This document shows positions 43,321 through 51,441 of a DNA stretch of 64,000 nt, piece by piece. The DNA lies in assembly GCA_951813615.1 (NCBI GenBank), contig OX638377.1, positions 4,242,599 to 4,306,598 of the forward strand, in the 5' to 3' direction. Source of the stretch: an uncultured Latescibacterota bacterium (lineage in GTDB: Bacteria; Latescibacterota; UBA2968; UBA8231). Numbering within the stretch: the first letter of the stretch is position 1; every line of letters starts with the position of its first letter. Below the pieces are notes generated by a model. It ran no database searches. It saw only the letters and a list, made by a program, of their open reading frames with translations, and was not told the origin of the DNA. The translations under genes and the position numbers were made by a program.

Positions 43321-45330
43321 TTAGTGGCTAGCGCGGAGTGAGGCGCGCGCGGCGTGGTCGAGGAGGCCGCGCACCACTTTTTCGGCATCGCGGTGGCGTA
43401 GATCCTCAAAGCGCAAGGCCCAAACGTGATCCCGGTACGCCATGTTGCGCACTTCGATGAGGACCTTGACGTCAGCCGGGTTGTTGCGCAAAACCCCTAG
43501 CCCCTGCCCGCGGACGTGGGCACCAGCCCCCAATGCCGGGAGCAGAGAGCGGGCAAATTGGCGCGAGGCGCGATCTACGCGCCCACTCTTGCTGCTTCTG
43601 TAGTATAGAACCAGCGGTGCTTCTGGGGCCTTGGGCTCGCTATCGGCGTGAAGGGAGAGAAAGATGCGCCGTCCCTTTGGAGCTTTGGCAAAAGCCTGGC
43701 GGGCAATGCGCACGCGAGTCGAAAGATTGCCACCGTGCGGCCAAGCGCTGAGCTTGTTGGTCTGGTTGTAAGCGGCCCAGTTGTACACTTCGTTCTTTTC
43801 GTTAACAAAAGTCTGGGTCGGCGGATCGCTTTGGCGAATTAGGTGGTTGGGGCTGAGTAGGGTCATGGTGACTTGGGCCCCGTGCAAGCGCGCCAAAACA
43901 TAGACCCGCAGCGCGATGTCGAAGACGTACTCGTCCTCTACTACATAGAGCCTGTTGCCGTTGCCGTCGCGAGTAGAAACTAACGCGCCCGGGTCCAGCC
44001 CGCCGTGGCCCGGGTCGAGGACGATGTGCCAGCCTTCCAACCGAGAGCTCAAGCGCCCCATGCTCCCGACCTTGCGCTCGAATTCCCGCCACAGACGCGC
44101 TGCTTGGCGATACGTCTGACGCGGCGAGCTTGGATGGCCTTCGTAATATTTCTTGCTCGGCTGGCGCTTATTGCGGGGTCGGGAGAAGTAGTACGGGCCA
44201 TTGTCGGAGGCGATTTTTGGCGTGTCAGAGCGGTGGATCTGCAGGTCGTCCCAATTAATCTCAGACAATTCCACCCAGCGCATTGGCCGCACCTTGAGCC
44301 GGTCGCCCGGGTGGATGACGGCGTTTCTCTTCAATTTGTTGATGCGAGTGATTTCAGCCACGCTCATCTGGTGCAGTCGGGCGATCTGCGCGAGGTAATC
44401 GCCCCGCTTCACCACGTACGTGGCCAGCCGCGGGCCGCTCGCGGGCGCGGCACTTGGTTCGAGCTTCCCATCAGAGTAGAGCTTGAGTTCTTGGCCTGGG
44501 TAGATGCGGTTTGACCGGAGGCCGTTGAGCACCTTGAGACGATAAACGCTGATGCCGTACGCGCGGGCAATCTCCCACAGCGCGTCCCCGCGCTCCACGA
44601 TGTGTACCGTGCTCGCCGCATCTTTGAGGCGGAGCTTCTGGCCGATGAGAATCCGGTCGCCGACAAGGGCGTTGAGGCGCTGCAACTGGCTGACCGAGAC
44701 TCGGTAGCGCCGGGCTATCTCCGTCAAGGTTTCGCCTTCTTTCACCACGTGGACGGCTTCCTCTAACCGCGAAGCGCGCAAGCGGAGCTTTTGCCCGGGC
44801 CGAATGAGGTCGCTTTTGAGCTTGTTGATCTGGCGCAAAAAACTCAAGCCCACGTCAAATCGCAGGGCGATTTTCGACAGCGTGTCGCCGCGCCGCACCG
44901 TGTATTCACGCGGCTCTTCGTCGTGGTCGTCGGCTGAGGCACTCCGAGTGGGCGCGGCCCTCTTCTGCAAGTAGAGCTTCTGCCCGACGTGGATGACGTC
45001 CCGCTTGAGGCGGTTGAGCGCCTTGAGCTTATAGACCGGAACGGCGAACTGCCGCGCGATTTTCGACAGCGTGTCGCCACGCCGGACGCGATACCAATCG
45101 CCGCTTTTTATTGGAGGCCCAACTCTGAGACTCTGACCAGCGTGTATCCTACTGCTGCGGAGCTTGTTCCAGCGCTGGATTTGCCCCTGCGAGACTCGGT
45201 AGCGTGCGGCAATCTCAGACAGAGTATCCCCTCGTTTGACCACGTGGACGATTGGACTCCTGCGCTCGGCGGCGTCAATTGCAAACGCACACAAAAGCAA
45301 CGCCACCAGGATATAGACCGGGCGCGACAT
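43321..45330 (-). CDS. N-acetylmuramoyl-L-alanine amidase with six LysM repeats
   Basis: 669 residues. A signal peptide (MSRPVYILVALLLCAFAIDA) is followed by six LysM modules of ~45 residues (VVKRGDTLSEIA, VRRGDTLSKIA twice, VKEGETLTEIA, VERGDALWEIA, VKRGDYLAQIA), then an amidase_3 domain from about residue 430. Zinc residues are visible: DPGHGG (His), VEDEYVFD (Glu) and LSLHADS (His), with a catalytic Glu in LIEVRN. It cleaves the amide bond between peptide and MurNAc in peptidoglycan, likely in cell separation or wall turnover. Six LysM repeats is high for this class. It has its own promoter region, divergent from selA. Confidence 0.92.
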   Translation of the reverse strand: MSRPVYILVALLLCAFAIDAAERRSPIVHVVKRGDTLSEIAARYRVSQGQIQRWNKLRSSRIHAGQSLRVGPPIKSGDWYRVRRGDTLSKIARQFAVPVYKLKALNRLKRDVIHVGQKLYLQKRAAPTRSASADDHDEEPREYTVRRGDTLSKIALRFDVGLSFLRQINKLKSDLIRPGQKLRLRASRLEEAVHVVKEGETLTEIARRYRVSVSQLQRLNALVGDRILIGQKLRLKDAASTVHIVERGDALWEIARAYGISVYRLKVLNGLRSNRIYPGQELKLYSDGKLEPSAAPASGPRLATYVVKRGDYLAQIARLHQMSVAEITRINKLKRNAVIHPGDRLKVRPMRWVELSEINWDDLQIHRSDTPKIASDNGPYYFSRPRNKRQPSKKYYEGHPSSPRQTYRQAARLWREFERKVGSMGRLSSRLEGWHIVLDPGHGGLDPGALVSTRDGNGNRLYVVEDEYVFDIALRVYVLARLHGAQVTMTLLSPNHLIRQSDPPTQTFVNEKNEVYNWAAYNQTNKLSAWPHGGNLSTRVRIARQAFAKAPKGRRIFLSLHADSEPKAPEAPLVLYYRSSKSGRVDRASRQFARSLLPALGAGAHVRGQGLGVLRNNPADVKVLIEVRNMAYRDHVWALRFEDLRHRDAEKVVRGLLDHAARASLRASH

Positions 45331-45445
45331 AAACTAAATATTGGAATTGGACAACAGGGGAAGGGGTTTTGCAAGTATAAGGTCATTAAGACTATAGCGC
45401 AAAGGTTACTTGCTGGCGACAGGGGGGAAACCTATACTTCGCCCC

Positions 45446-46828
45446 ATGAATGAATCTAGGCTACCCTCGGTAGATCAAGTGCTCAAACAGGTCGCCGATC
45501 TCTTGCAAGAGTACGACCGCGCCTATGTCGTCGAGCAGGTGCGCCGCTGCATTGCAGACGTGCGTAGCCAAGTGCAGGCAGGCATTGTGGACGAGGAGCG
45601 GGAGGCCCTAGACGCACGGATCGAGCAGGCCGTGCGCCGCTGTATCGAACAAGAATCCGCGCCCCGGCTGCGCCGCGTGGTCAACGCCACCGGCGTGGTA
45701 CTGCACACTGGCTTGGGCCGGGCGCCGCTGCCCCGAGCGGCCCAAGCGGCCGTCGCGCGGGTGGCCACCGGCTATTGCAACCTCGAATTCGAACTGGAGT
45801 CGGGCAAACGCGGCGAGCGCGTCGCGCACGTCGAGGCACTTATATGCTCGATGACCTCCTCAGAAGCTGCCGCGGTGGTCAACAACAACGCCGCGGCCGT
45901 GCTCTTGCTGCTCGACACCTTGGCGCGGGAGCGGGAAGTGGTGGTCTCGCGAGGGCAACAGGTCGAAATCGGCGGTTCATTCCGCCTACCCGACATCATC
46001 GCGGCCAGCGGAGCCAAACTGCGCGAGATCGGCACGACTAACCGCACGCACTTGCGCGACTACGAGCGCGCCGTCGGCCCGGAAACCGGTGCCATTTTAG
46101 TGGTGCATCCGAGCAATTACAGGGTGCAGGGCTTTACCGCCGAGGTGGACCTGAAGGACTTGGCCACCCTGAGCCAGCGCGCTGGAGTGCCGCTAGTCCA
46201 CGACTTGGGAAGCGGTGCCCTCGTCGACCTAGAGCAGTGGGGGCTGCCGCCCGAACCTGTAGTTGCCTCCAGTCTCAAGGCCGGAGCAGCTATAGTCAGC
46301 TTCAGCGGCGATAAGGTACTGGGCGGGCCGCAAGCCGGTATTATCGCCGGCCAGCGACCCTATGTGGAGCAAGTGCGCCAAAATCCGCTGATGCGCGCCC
46401 TGCGCTGCGACAAGCTGATCTACGCCGCGCTCGAAGCGGTGTTGTCGCTCTATCGCCTGCCGCCGGACCAGCTAACGCCGGCCCTGCCGGCGCTGGCCAT
46501 GCTGCGGGCGACCGTTGAGACGCTAGAGGAGCGCGCCCAGAGGCTGTTGTCCCTCTTGCCCGAGGCGGTCTGCCGCACTCTCCGCCTCGAAGTGGTCGAA
46601 TCGCTGGCCCAAGCTGGCAGCGGATCCCTGCCCTTAGCCGAGATCCCCAGCCGGGCCGTGGCCCTCCAGCCAGACGCGGGCCGGATCGAGCAGCTAAGCC
46701 GCCAGCTCAGGCGGCAGGGTGTAGTTGGTCGCATCACCCGCGAGCGACTTCTGCTCGACATGCGCACCGTGCACGACGACGAGGTAGAATGGATCGCCCA
46801 AGCATTGACCCACGTCGCGGCGCAGTAA
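45446..46828 (+). CDS. selA: L-seryl-tRNA(Sec) selenium transferase
   Basis: 460 residues from ATG 45446; a TTG 36 bases upstream is an alternative. It is a PLP enzyme that converts Ser-tRNA(Sec) to Sec-tRNA(Sec). Motifs: RRVVNATGVVLHTGLGRAPL, NNNAAAVLLLLDTLA, GTTNRTHLRDYERA, VHDLGSGAL and the PLP lysine in SFSGDKVLGGPQAG. In many genomes selA is followed by selB; here the following gene is a small lipoprotein whose start overlaps selA by 40 bases. No SelB, SelD or tRNA-Sec is in the window, so the rest of the pathway must lie elsewhere. The ribosome site (aggggggaaa) is strong but 16 bases away. Confidence 0.92.
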   Translation: MNESRLPSVDQVLKQVADLLQEYDRAYVVEQVRRCIADVRSQVQAGIVDEEREALDARIEQAVRRCIEQESAPRLRRVVNATGVVLHTGLGRAPLPRAAQAAVARVATGYCNLEFELESGKRGERVAHVEALICSMTSSEAAAVVNNNAAAVLLLLDTLAREREVVVSRGQQVEIGGSFRLPDIIAASGAKLREIGTTNRTHLRDYERAVGPETGAILVVHPSNYRVQGFTAEVDLKDLATLSQRAGVPLVHDLGSGALVDLEQWGLPPEPVVASSLKAGAAIVSFSGDKVLGGPQAGIIAGQRPYVEQVRQNPLMRALRCDKLIYAALEAVLSLYRLPPDQLTPALPALAMLRATVETLEERAQRLLSLLPEAVCRTLRLEVVESLAQAGSGSLPLAEIPSRAVALQPDAGRIEQLSRQLRRQGVVGRITRERLLLDMRTVHDDEVEWIAQALTHVAAQ

Positions 46829-47244
46829 GAGCCACGCTATTGCTAGTCGCTTGGCTGCTCAGCGGCTGTGGTGGCAAAGAACCCACCGCACCGCCTGCGC
46901 CGGTCCCTGTCCCCCCCGAACCCACCGGCCGGGCCGGCACCGTTTCGGTCGTCAACCACACCGCCTACGACCTCGAAGTGGCATACCTCAACGAGATCGA
47001 CGCGGACGAGCCGCGGATTGTGCGCACCCGCGTGCCGGCCGGCCAGCGCGTGGAGGTTTCGGACGGGGTCCTACCAGCCGGTTTAGCCGTGGAATTCGAC
47101 GTGGTCCTCGTGCCGCACACAGCCGACGAGATTCGGGTGCGGCGCAAGATCCAAGTCGCGATTGACGGCGATTGGGTCTTAAATGTGCGCTTGGCGGACG
47201 AATCCGACCCCTTCAGCCTAGAGGTCGCCAGCACGTCCCCCTAG
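46789..47244 (+). CDS. Small predicted lipoprotein
   Basis: 151 residues. A hydrophobic stretch ends in LLVAWLLSGCGGKEP, a lipobox LSGC at about residue 27, followed by a proline-rich linker (PTAPPAPVPVPPEPTG) and a ~100-residue beta-rich domain with VSVVNHTAYDLEVAYLNE at its start. The start overlaps selA by 40 bases, suggesting coupled translation, though the functions look unrelated. It is probably anchored in the outer or inner membrane on the periplasmic side. The family is not recognised. Confidence 0.65.
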   Translation: MDRPSIDPRRGAVRATLLLVAWLLSGCGGKEPTAPPAPVPVPPEPTGRAGTVSVVNHTAYDLEVAYLNEIDADEPRIVRTRVPAGQRVEVSDGVLPAGLAVEFDVVLVPHTADEIRVRRKIQVAIDGDWVLNVRLADESDPFSLEVASTSP

Positions 47245-47390
47245 GTTTCAAAGAGGGGACAATATTTTCGCTTGCTTTATCGCGGGGTGGGTTTTACGTT
47301 TGAAAACCCACGACAAATTTCAGCACCTTCCCCTTACTTTATTCGTCTCTTGCATAACGCAGAGCCGTTTCCGTTTTGGCTAACTTAAGC

Positions 47391-47423
47391 TAGCTGTGCC
47401 AGTCGCTTGCTTTGGCACAGCTA
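47391..47423 (+). other. Perfect 11-bp hairpin ahead of the 47440 gene
   Basis: Arms tagctgtgcca and tggcacagcta pair perfectly around an 11-base loop, ending 16 bases before the start codon at 47440. There is no T-run, so it is not a terminator; it could be an operator or a 5' mRNA structure. Confidence 0.4.
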
Positions 47424-47439
47424 AGAGATCAAAAAACCT

Positions 47440-48438
47440 ATGGTGTTGGACATCCGAGACTTGCGCGAAGAAGCCGTGCCAGTCGCTAAAACATCGCTAG
47501 ACCAGTTACTCCAAGGCGACCCGGCCCAATCACATCGGGTAGCGCTCAGCGCAGACGATTTAGACCAGCTCTTGGCCATTGCCGAGGACTCGACTGACAG
47601 CCGGCGGCTAGAGGCCATCGGCACCTTGAGCCATCACCGCTCATGGCTGTCTTCGCTCCGCGTGTTGCGCCGAATCGTGCAGTTGGCGCACCAAGAGCAC
47701 GATCCTCGTCCAGCCGTAGCCTTGGTGCAAGCGCTGCGCCAGTGCGACGAGGTCGCCCAGTTCCTCACCAGCAAAGAGCGTGCGGTCGCCCGCGAGGCGG
47801 CCCAGGGCGTGCCGATCAGCCGCCAGACCCTCGCGCCGATCACCGCAGCACTAGCCGCCGGCCTTCCAGCCGACAGCACGGCCGCGCTCCTCGACAAAAT
47901 GCGTCGCACCCATCCATCTATGGTGCCCTATGCAGTCGATTGCCTCCTCCAGTGCGGTCCCAACGAAAGCCTCGTGCGCGCGTTTCTGGCGCATTTGCCG
48001 CAGATACCGCTTTTTGCGCTCTTCGTCGAGGCCGGGCAACCCCAAACTATTTCACCTACACAAACCCGCGTTTGGCAACAGGCGGCGCGGATAACCACTG
48101 AGATTCTCCAACAGGCTCCATCGACCAAGCTGCTGCGCCACCTGCTCAGCAAGTGCGGCGAGGACGCGGCCTTTGCCCGCAGCCACGCCCGCTTCCTGCA
48201 CGGGATCGCCCAGCGAGCCGACACCTCGTTGGATGCCGATTTAATCGGTCACTTTGAGCGACTCACCTCCGGTGCTTCCGAAGACAAGGTCGCTCGCCTA
48301 GCACCACTATTAGTCGGGTTAAGTGGGAGACTCGATGGCCAAGCAGGGCAACAGGCGGCAGCCCTTCTAGAAAATTGGAAATCCCGCTCGGCCTCGCTCA
48401 AGCTCAAGATTTACCATCTAGAGCAAGGCATCCGCTGA
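47440..48438 (+). CDS. Alpha-helical repeat (HEAT-like) protein of unknown function
   Basis: 332 residues. No signal peptide or membrane segment. The sequence is almost entirely amphipathic helix pairs, for example LEAIGTLSHHRSWLSSLRVL and PAVALVQALRQCDEVAQFL, as in HEAT or Armadillo scaffolds. There are no catalytic motifs. It is transcribed alone: a hairpin precedes it and a terminator follows. It could be a protein-protein interaction scaffold. The family is not recognised. Confidence 0.6.
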   Translation: MVLDIRDLREEAVPVAKTSLDQLLQGDPAQSHRVALSADDLDQLLAIAEDSTDSRRLEAIGTLSHHRSWLSSLRVLRRIVQLAHQEHDPRPAVALVQALRQCDEVAQFLTSKERAVAREAAQGVPISRQTLAPITAALAAGLPADSTAALLDKMRRTHPSMVPYAVDCLLQCGPNESLVRAFLAHLPQIPLFALFVEAGQPQTISPTQTRVWQQAARITTEILQQAPSTKLLRHLLSKCGEDAAFARSHARFLHGIAQRADTSLDADLIGHFERLTSGASEDKVARLAPLLVGLSGRLDGQAGQQAAALLENWKSRSASLKLKIYHLEQGIR

Positions 48439-48465
48439 GCACCTGTTCCAATTCGGGTCTCCCCA

Positions 48466-48500
48466 AGGGCCGTTCGTCGACGGGCGAACGGCCTTTTTTA
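48466..48500 (+). terminator. Rho-independent terminator
   Basis: Stem ggccgttcg / cgaacggcc around an 8-base loop, then six Ts. It serves the HEAT-like gene; on the other strand it lacks a T-run. Confidence 0.85.
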
Positions 48501-49571
48501 TTTATGCACGCGCCACAGTAGCACTAAGGCCAAGACGGCAAACAACAGGTTGGCTAGCCACGCGCCCAGCCAAGGCGCGAGCAACTGATTCCAACCGAGG
48601 GCTTGGCCGGCCTTGACGCAACTGTAATAAGCAAAGCAGATCAGGACTCCCAAGCCGAAGCTGTTGGCCAAGCCGGCGCGGCGGGCATTGGCACCGAGGG
48701 TAGCGCCTAGGGCGATGATGATGAAGCTGGTCAGGGGAAAGGATACTTTCAGGTGCAAATCGACGCGCTGGCGCGTGGCGTCCTCTCCGTTGAGCGTGGC
48801 GCGGGCGATGTAGTCGGCCAGCTCGGCGTAGTTCATTTCCTCGGGGTCCTTCTGCTGGCGGGCAAAGTCGCTGGGAAGCAACGACAAGCTCGGCAGGGAC
48901 AGGGTATCAAAGGAAGCCGTCGCCACAGCTTCGCCCTCGGCAAAGCGAAAGCGACGACCTTCGAAAAGCACCCAAATGCCCTCCCGCCACTCCATGCGCC
49001 GGGCCACCACACGCTCCAACGGGACATAGCCGTGCAGCCGCTCCCAAGACACTTCGTCGGCGCGTTGCCGCTCCGCATCGTAGCTGCGGGCGTACACGAA
49101 CTGGTTACCCGCAGCTTGGAGCAGCACTTGGCGGCGGGAGCCGTCGCTGCGGTGATAGGACTTAATCTCGTCGCTGATTTGGTTGTACCGATAGGTAGCA
49201 GACGGGACCACCCAGTCAGTAAAGAAAAAAGCCGCGATCGCAACGGCGAACGCGCACGCCAAGACCGGGGCCAGCAGGCGATACAGGCTAATGCCGGTGG
49301 CCTTCATGGCGGTGATTTCGTTTTGGCGCGCCAAGCTGGTCAGGGCAAAAAGTGCGCCGAGCAGCGCGGAGATGGGCAGGGTCAGGATGAGCCAGTACGG
49401 CACCCGATAGACGTAGTAGAGCAAGATCTGCCCGGGGCGAGCCTCAAAGTCGATAAACGTGTCGATGTTTTCGGTCAGATCGATGATCACCGCAATGAGC
49501 AACAGGCTGACCACGGCAATCCCCAGACACAGCAGGAAGCGGCGCGTCAAATAGAGGTCGAGGATGCGCAT
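48498..49571 (-). CDS. lptG: LPS export permease LptG
   Basis: 357 residues. It is a YjgP/YjgQ-family permease of the LptBFG complex, which extracts lipopolysaccharide from the inner membrane. Six membrane segments: three at the N terminus (LDLYLTRRFLLCLGIAVVSL start), a ~150-residue periplasmic beta-jellyroll, then three more. The conserved ALTSLARQNEITAMKATGIS coupling region that contacts LptB is intact. It lies one base after lptF. Its presence supports a diderm envelope with LPS or a related glycolipid. lptB is not in the window. Confidence 0.9.
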   Translation of the reverse strand: MRILDLYLTRRFLLCLGIAVVSLLLIAVIIDLTENIDTFIDFEARPGQILLYYVYRVPYWLILTLPISALLGALFALTSLARQNEITAMKATGISLYRLLAPVLACAFAVAIAAFFFTDWVVPSATYRYNQISDEIKSYHRSDGSRRQVLLQAAGNQFVYARSYDAERQRADEVSWERLHGYVPLERVVARRMEWREGIWVLFEGRRFRFAEGEAVATASFDTLSLPSLSLLPSDFARQQKDPEEMNYAELADYIARATLNGEDATRQRVDLHLKVSFPLTSFIIIALGATLGANARRAGLANSFGLGVLICFAYYSCVKAGQALGWNQLLAPWLGAWLANLLFAVLALVLLWRVHK

Positions 49572-49572
49572 C

Positions 49573-50964
49573 TCAGGTCTCTCTCGTCCCTCGGCGTCCG
49601 GCGCGGTCGTACGCGACCACCCGCAACAGCCCCCATCCAGCGAGGGCGAAGACCAAATTGGGCGCCCACATCGCCAATGGCGGCGGAATATAGCCGCGGT
49701 CGGCCAGTTCCTCGCCGCCGATGAGGAACATCCAGTAGATCCAAAAGAAGAACAGGCTGATGCCGACAGAGACGGCGGCGCCGCGCCGGCGAATCAGCGC
49801 ACCCAAGGGAGCACCGACCAGTGCGAAGACCAAGCAGGCGGCTGGGATGGATAGCTTCTTGTGAATCTCGACCAAGTACTCGTTGATCCGCCCCGCACGG
49901 CGGTCTATGTGCCGCCACTGTCGGCGCAGGGCCTCGGCCGCCTGTTCCCTTTCTCGCTCTAGCTCATTGACCGTAGAGTCGGCAAACTGGCTTTGGTGCA
50001 CGGCAATCGAATCGAGGCGTCCGTAGGCGCGCTCCTGCTCGCGGCGACGCTCTACCACCATGCGATGCATGGCCGCGATGTCTGTTTGGTGCAATTCGAG
50101 GTAGCGCACGGCAATCGAATCGAGGCGTCCGTAGGCGCGCTCCTGCTCGCGGCGGCGCTCTACCACCATGCGATGCATGGCCGCGATGTCTAGCTCGCGG
50201 TCGCTGCGGTAAGACGAAGGGCGATGCTCGTAGCGGCGGCGCTCGTCCTTGATGTGCAGCACTTGGCGGGCAAAGGTGCCGTATAAAAAGTGCTCTGCTT
50301 GGCCAGCTTCGACGCGCTGGACGTGGCCTTCTTCTAGCTCCAAGCGGATGTACGCCCCATCTCCCAACAGCGCGATGCGGCCCCTCTGAGCGTGGAGAAT
50401 CACCGGCGGTCCGGGGCGCGAGGCGTCGTAGAGTGCGATGCCAGCTAGCTCGTTAGTCTCTGGGTCAATCTGGCGGATGAGCAGGTGGTAATCGCCCAAG
50501 TTGGGTATGAAGACCCCTTCCTTTTCCCGCAGCACCAAGGCGGCCTTGGTCCGTTGTAAGCTCGACGACAAGACGCGGGCTTGGTGGTTCCAGTCCGGGA
50601 GGATCTGATCGTTAAAAAGCACCATCAGCAAGGTGAGCAAAAAAGCGCCGACCAGCACCGGCCGCAGGAGCAACCAGAAGCTCACCCCGCAGGCTTTGGC
50701 CGCGATGATTTCCCCGTCGGCGGCGAGGCGGGCAAAGGCCATGAGCACGGCGATGAGCACGGCCATGGGCACGGCCAGTGCCACGATCCAAGCCAAGTTA
50801 AAGAGCAAAAGCTGGAGCGCAGCCAGCAGGGTCAGCCCCTTGCTCAGCACTTGGTCCATCGTCTGCAATACGACGTCGACCAGCAAGATGAAGAGGATCA
50901 GCACAAAGCCGAGCACAAAGGGCCAGCCGTGCTCTTTGAGCACATAGCGGGATAGGGTTGTCAT
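49573..50964 (-). CDS. lptF: LPS export permease LptF, with an internal duplication
   Basis: 463 residues from ATG 50964 (MTTLSRYVLKEHGWPFVLG). It is of the same family as LptG: LAWIVALAVPMAVLIAVLMA, then the LAADGEIIAAKACGVSFW coupling segment. About residue 261 to 325 holds a near-perfect tandem repeat of a ~28-residue helical unit with period 36 residues (see the repeat at 49998-50191), which makes the periplasmic part longer than in relatives (usually about 360-400 residues). The C-terminal three membrane segments are normal. It probably heterodimerises with LptG. The repeated helix is basic and coiled-coil-like (ERRREQERAYGRLDSIA). Confidence 0.88.
   Translation of the reverse strand: MTTLSRYVLKEHGWPFVLGFVLILFILLVDVVLQTMDQVLSKGLTLLAALQLLLFNLAWIVALAVPMAVLIAVLMAFARLAADGEIIAAKACGVSFWLLLRPVLVGAFLLTLLMVLFNDQILPDWNHQARVLSSSLQRTKAALVLREKEGVFIPNLGDYHLLIRQIDPETNELAGIALYDASRPGPPVILHAQRGRIALLGDGAYIRLELEEGHVQRVEAGQAEHFLYGTFARQVLHIKDERRRYEHRPSSYRSDRELDIAAMHRMVVERRREQERAYGRLDSIAVRYLELHQTDIAAMHRMVVERRREQERAYGRLDSIAVHQSQFADSTVNELEREREQAAEALRRQWRHIDRRAGRINEYLVEIHKKLSIPAACLVFALVGAPLGALIRRRGAAVSVGISLFFFWIYWMFLIGGEELADRGYIPPPLAMWAPNLVFALAGWGLLRVVAYDRAGRRGTRET
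49998..50191 (-). repeat. Tandem 86-bp duplication inside lptF (period 108 bp)
   Basis: Copies at 49998-50083 and 50106-50191 are identical except for one base (gcgacgc versus gcggcgc) and are separated by 22 bases. The period is a multiple of three, so the frame is kept. Confidence 0.92.
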
Positions 50965-51441
50965 GGGTCGAAAGGGATACGGGGCTGTGGCGCACGGCAC
51001 GCAGGGCACCTCATCGCAAGCGGCGAGCACCCGGACGGCCACGGGCCTAGTTACCTCAAATATAACGACTTAGATCGCCGCCCCAAAAACGCGCACCGCG
51101 CCGTGCAACGGGAATGGTTTTTGCAAGGGCTTCCTTGAAATAATCACAGCCACATGCTATGTTTTCAGGTAGTTGCCCGTCTGGGCAGCGTCCTCCTGTT
51201 CCTAGGTTTGGAGACCGCCTATCGCGTTTAGTTAATACAGAAGCCGTTCGGCGCATCGCTATGGCCGAATCACCAGTGAAGGCTTCTGAGTCGTTTCCGC
51301 TAACCTCAATGGAAAGACCGTTCTCTTAATTGAGACTGCTGAGCAACGTGCCGAGTGCATTCGGCGATGGCTCGCTGTTTGACGCCCTATGACCCCGACC
51401 TTAGGGCTTGGGAGCATGTCAAACGTTAGACGTCGATAGGT
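50965..51441. other. 477-bp intergenic region with multiple nested hairpins (candidate structured RNA or sprA leader)
   Basis: No gene is seen. Hairpins on the plus strand: gccc/gggc at 51175-51186; cagaagcc (51238-51245) with ggcttctg (51281-51288), enclosing ttcggc/gccgaa (51247-51252 and 51264-51269); ctcaat/attgag (51305-51334); gccga/tcggc (51350-51365); and tttgac/gtcaaa (51378-51383 and 51418-51423) enclosing gcccta/tagggc (51384-51407). The last ends 18 bases before the sprA start. The region between the divergent lptF and sprA must also hold both promoters. Confidence 0.4.

Noticed and set aside
45446..46828. A selenocysteine codon or tRNA-Sec near selA
   Set aside because: No in-frame TGA with continuing homology and no tRNA-Sec-like fold was seen in the flanking intergenic regions.
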